Shown here piece after piece: positions 40,302-40,654 of a stretch of DNA of 40,654 bases. Each line of letters starts with the position of its first letter. Position 1 is the first letter of the stretch. Below the pieces are notes generated by a model, which saw only the letters and a program-made list of their open reading frames with translations, did no database searches and was not told the DNA's origin. The stretch lies in NCBI RefSeq assembly GCF_012275575.1, contig NZ_NPIH01000261.1, forward strand, positions 1 through 40,654. The letters run 5' to 3'. The DNA is from Paraburkholderia sp. SG-MS1 (GTDB lineage: Bacteria > Pseudomonadota > Gammaproteobacteria > Burkholderiales > Burkholderiaceae). Both the position numbers and the translations under genes were made by a program.

Positions 40302-40654
40302 TCACTCAGCCTCACCGTCCCAATACGGCGGATCGCCAAAATGTGCTGCCAAGAACCCGATGAACGCGAGCGTCTTCGGTGGCACGAACGCGCGGCTCGG
40401 ATACACGGCCCAGATCGCCACCTCCTCGGCGAGCGGATAGGCGTCGAGCACGCTGACCAATGCGCCGCTGCGCAGATAGGGCGCCACGTCCCACGTCGAT
40501 TTCAGCGCGATGCCGAAACCCGCGAGCAGCGCATCGCGGATCACCTCGCCATTGTCGGTGACGAGCCGTCCGCTCACGCGCACGTCGAGCGGCCCGGCAG
40601 GCGTGACGAAGGCCCAGTCGCGCTGGTCCGACAGAATCATGCATTCGTGGCGGG
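40302..40654 (-). CDS. LysR-family transcriptional regulator, C-terminal part (5' end outside window)
   Basis: The frame is open to the window edge, so the N-terminal helix-turn-helix is not visible. What is seen is the second half of a LysR effector-binding domain: the block running from HECMILSDQRDWAFVTPAGP, the segment VRVSGRLVTDNGEVIRDALLAGFGIAL, and the end AIWAVYPSRAFVPPKTLAFIGFL, all characteristic of LTTRs. Its target and effector are unknown. It is convergent with the small ORF downstream of ligD, 91 nt away. Confidence 0.85.
   Translation of the reverse strand, partial: RHECMILSDQRDWAFVTPAGPLDVRVSGRLVTDNGEVIRDALLAGFGIALKSTWDVAPYLRSGALVSVLDAYPLAEEVAIWAVYPSRAFVPPKTLAFIGFLAAHFGDPPYWDGEAE

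Overview
The window is a GC-rich, densely coded bacterial chromosome segment. Gene content and order point to a beta-proteobacterium of the Burkholderia/Paraburkholderia group: dnaX-ybaB-recR, surE-pcm-nlpD-rpoS, a class I phaC-phaA-phaB-phaR locus whose proteins resemble those of Cupriavidus/Ralstonia as I remember them, a BktB-type thiolase, and a Ku/LigD pair. The species is inferred from recalled protein families; no search was run. No rRNA, tRNA, CRISPR array, insertion sequence, integrase or prophage gene was seen.

Layout. 1-2636: replication and repair (3' part of dnaX, the nucleoid-associated ybaB/ebfC, recR). 2769-7131: a class III CoA-transferase followed by a complete NMT1/SsuA-type ABC importer (Tat-exported binding protein, ATPase, permease), closed by a strong bidirectional terminator. 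7253-8227 (minus): a zinc-independent quinone oxidoreductase. 8469-13134: the surE-pcm-nlpD-rpoS stationary-phase and cell-envelope cluster, with a DEDDy exonuclease 4 nt after rpoS. 13296-14717: rlmD, convergent with bamD (minus), which is divergent from rluD-pgeF. 18404-23330: phaC, phaA, phaB and phaR, for polyhydroxybutyrate synthesis and its regulation. 23534-24732: a possible small membrane-protein ORF overlapping dusC. 24947-26533: a TPR plus GT9-like protein of visibly different base composition. 26722-29067: rimO and a KdgK-like sugar kinase. 29151-32415: bktB, an exported protein of unknown function, and metC. 32940-33779 (minus): serB. 34293-35558: a cytochrome P450. 35714-40210: ku, ligD and a small hydrophilic protein. 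From 40302: the C-terminal part of a LysR regulator (minus) running off the window.

How the genes fit together. PhaA condenses acetyl-CoA, PhaB reduces acetoacetyl-CoA to 3-hydroxybutyryl-CoA, PhaC polymerises it, and PhaR is expected to sense the polymer. BktB, about 7.5 kb downstream of phaA's end, could feed longer 3-ketoacyl-CoA units. NlpD activates cell-division amidases and RpoS is the stationary-phase sigma factor. Ku and LigD together make a complete two-component bacterial end-joining system. Several proteins carry long low-complexity additions (DnaX linker, Pcm N-terminus, RluD acidic tail, Ku tail, LigD linkers), and the LigD linker is encoded by a 15-bp tandem repeat.

Most of the window is conserved housekeeping sequence and I found no clear novel multi-gene system. 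The observations most worth following up are two unannotated small hydrophobic ORFs (23534-23713 and 32779-32868), the compositionally atypical TPR/glycosyltransferase-like gene abutting rimO, the LigD minisatellite, and a possible leaderless surE start.
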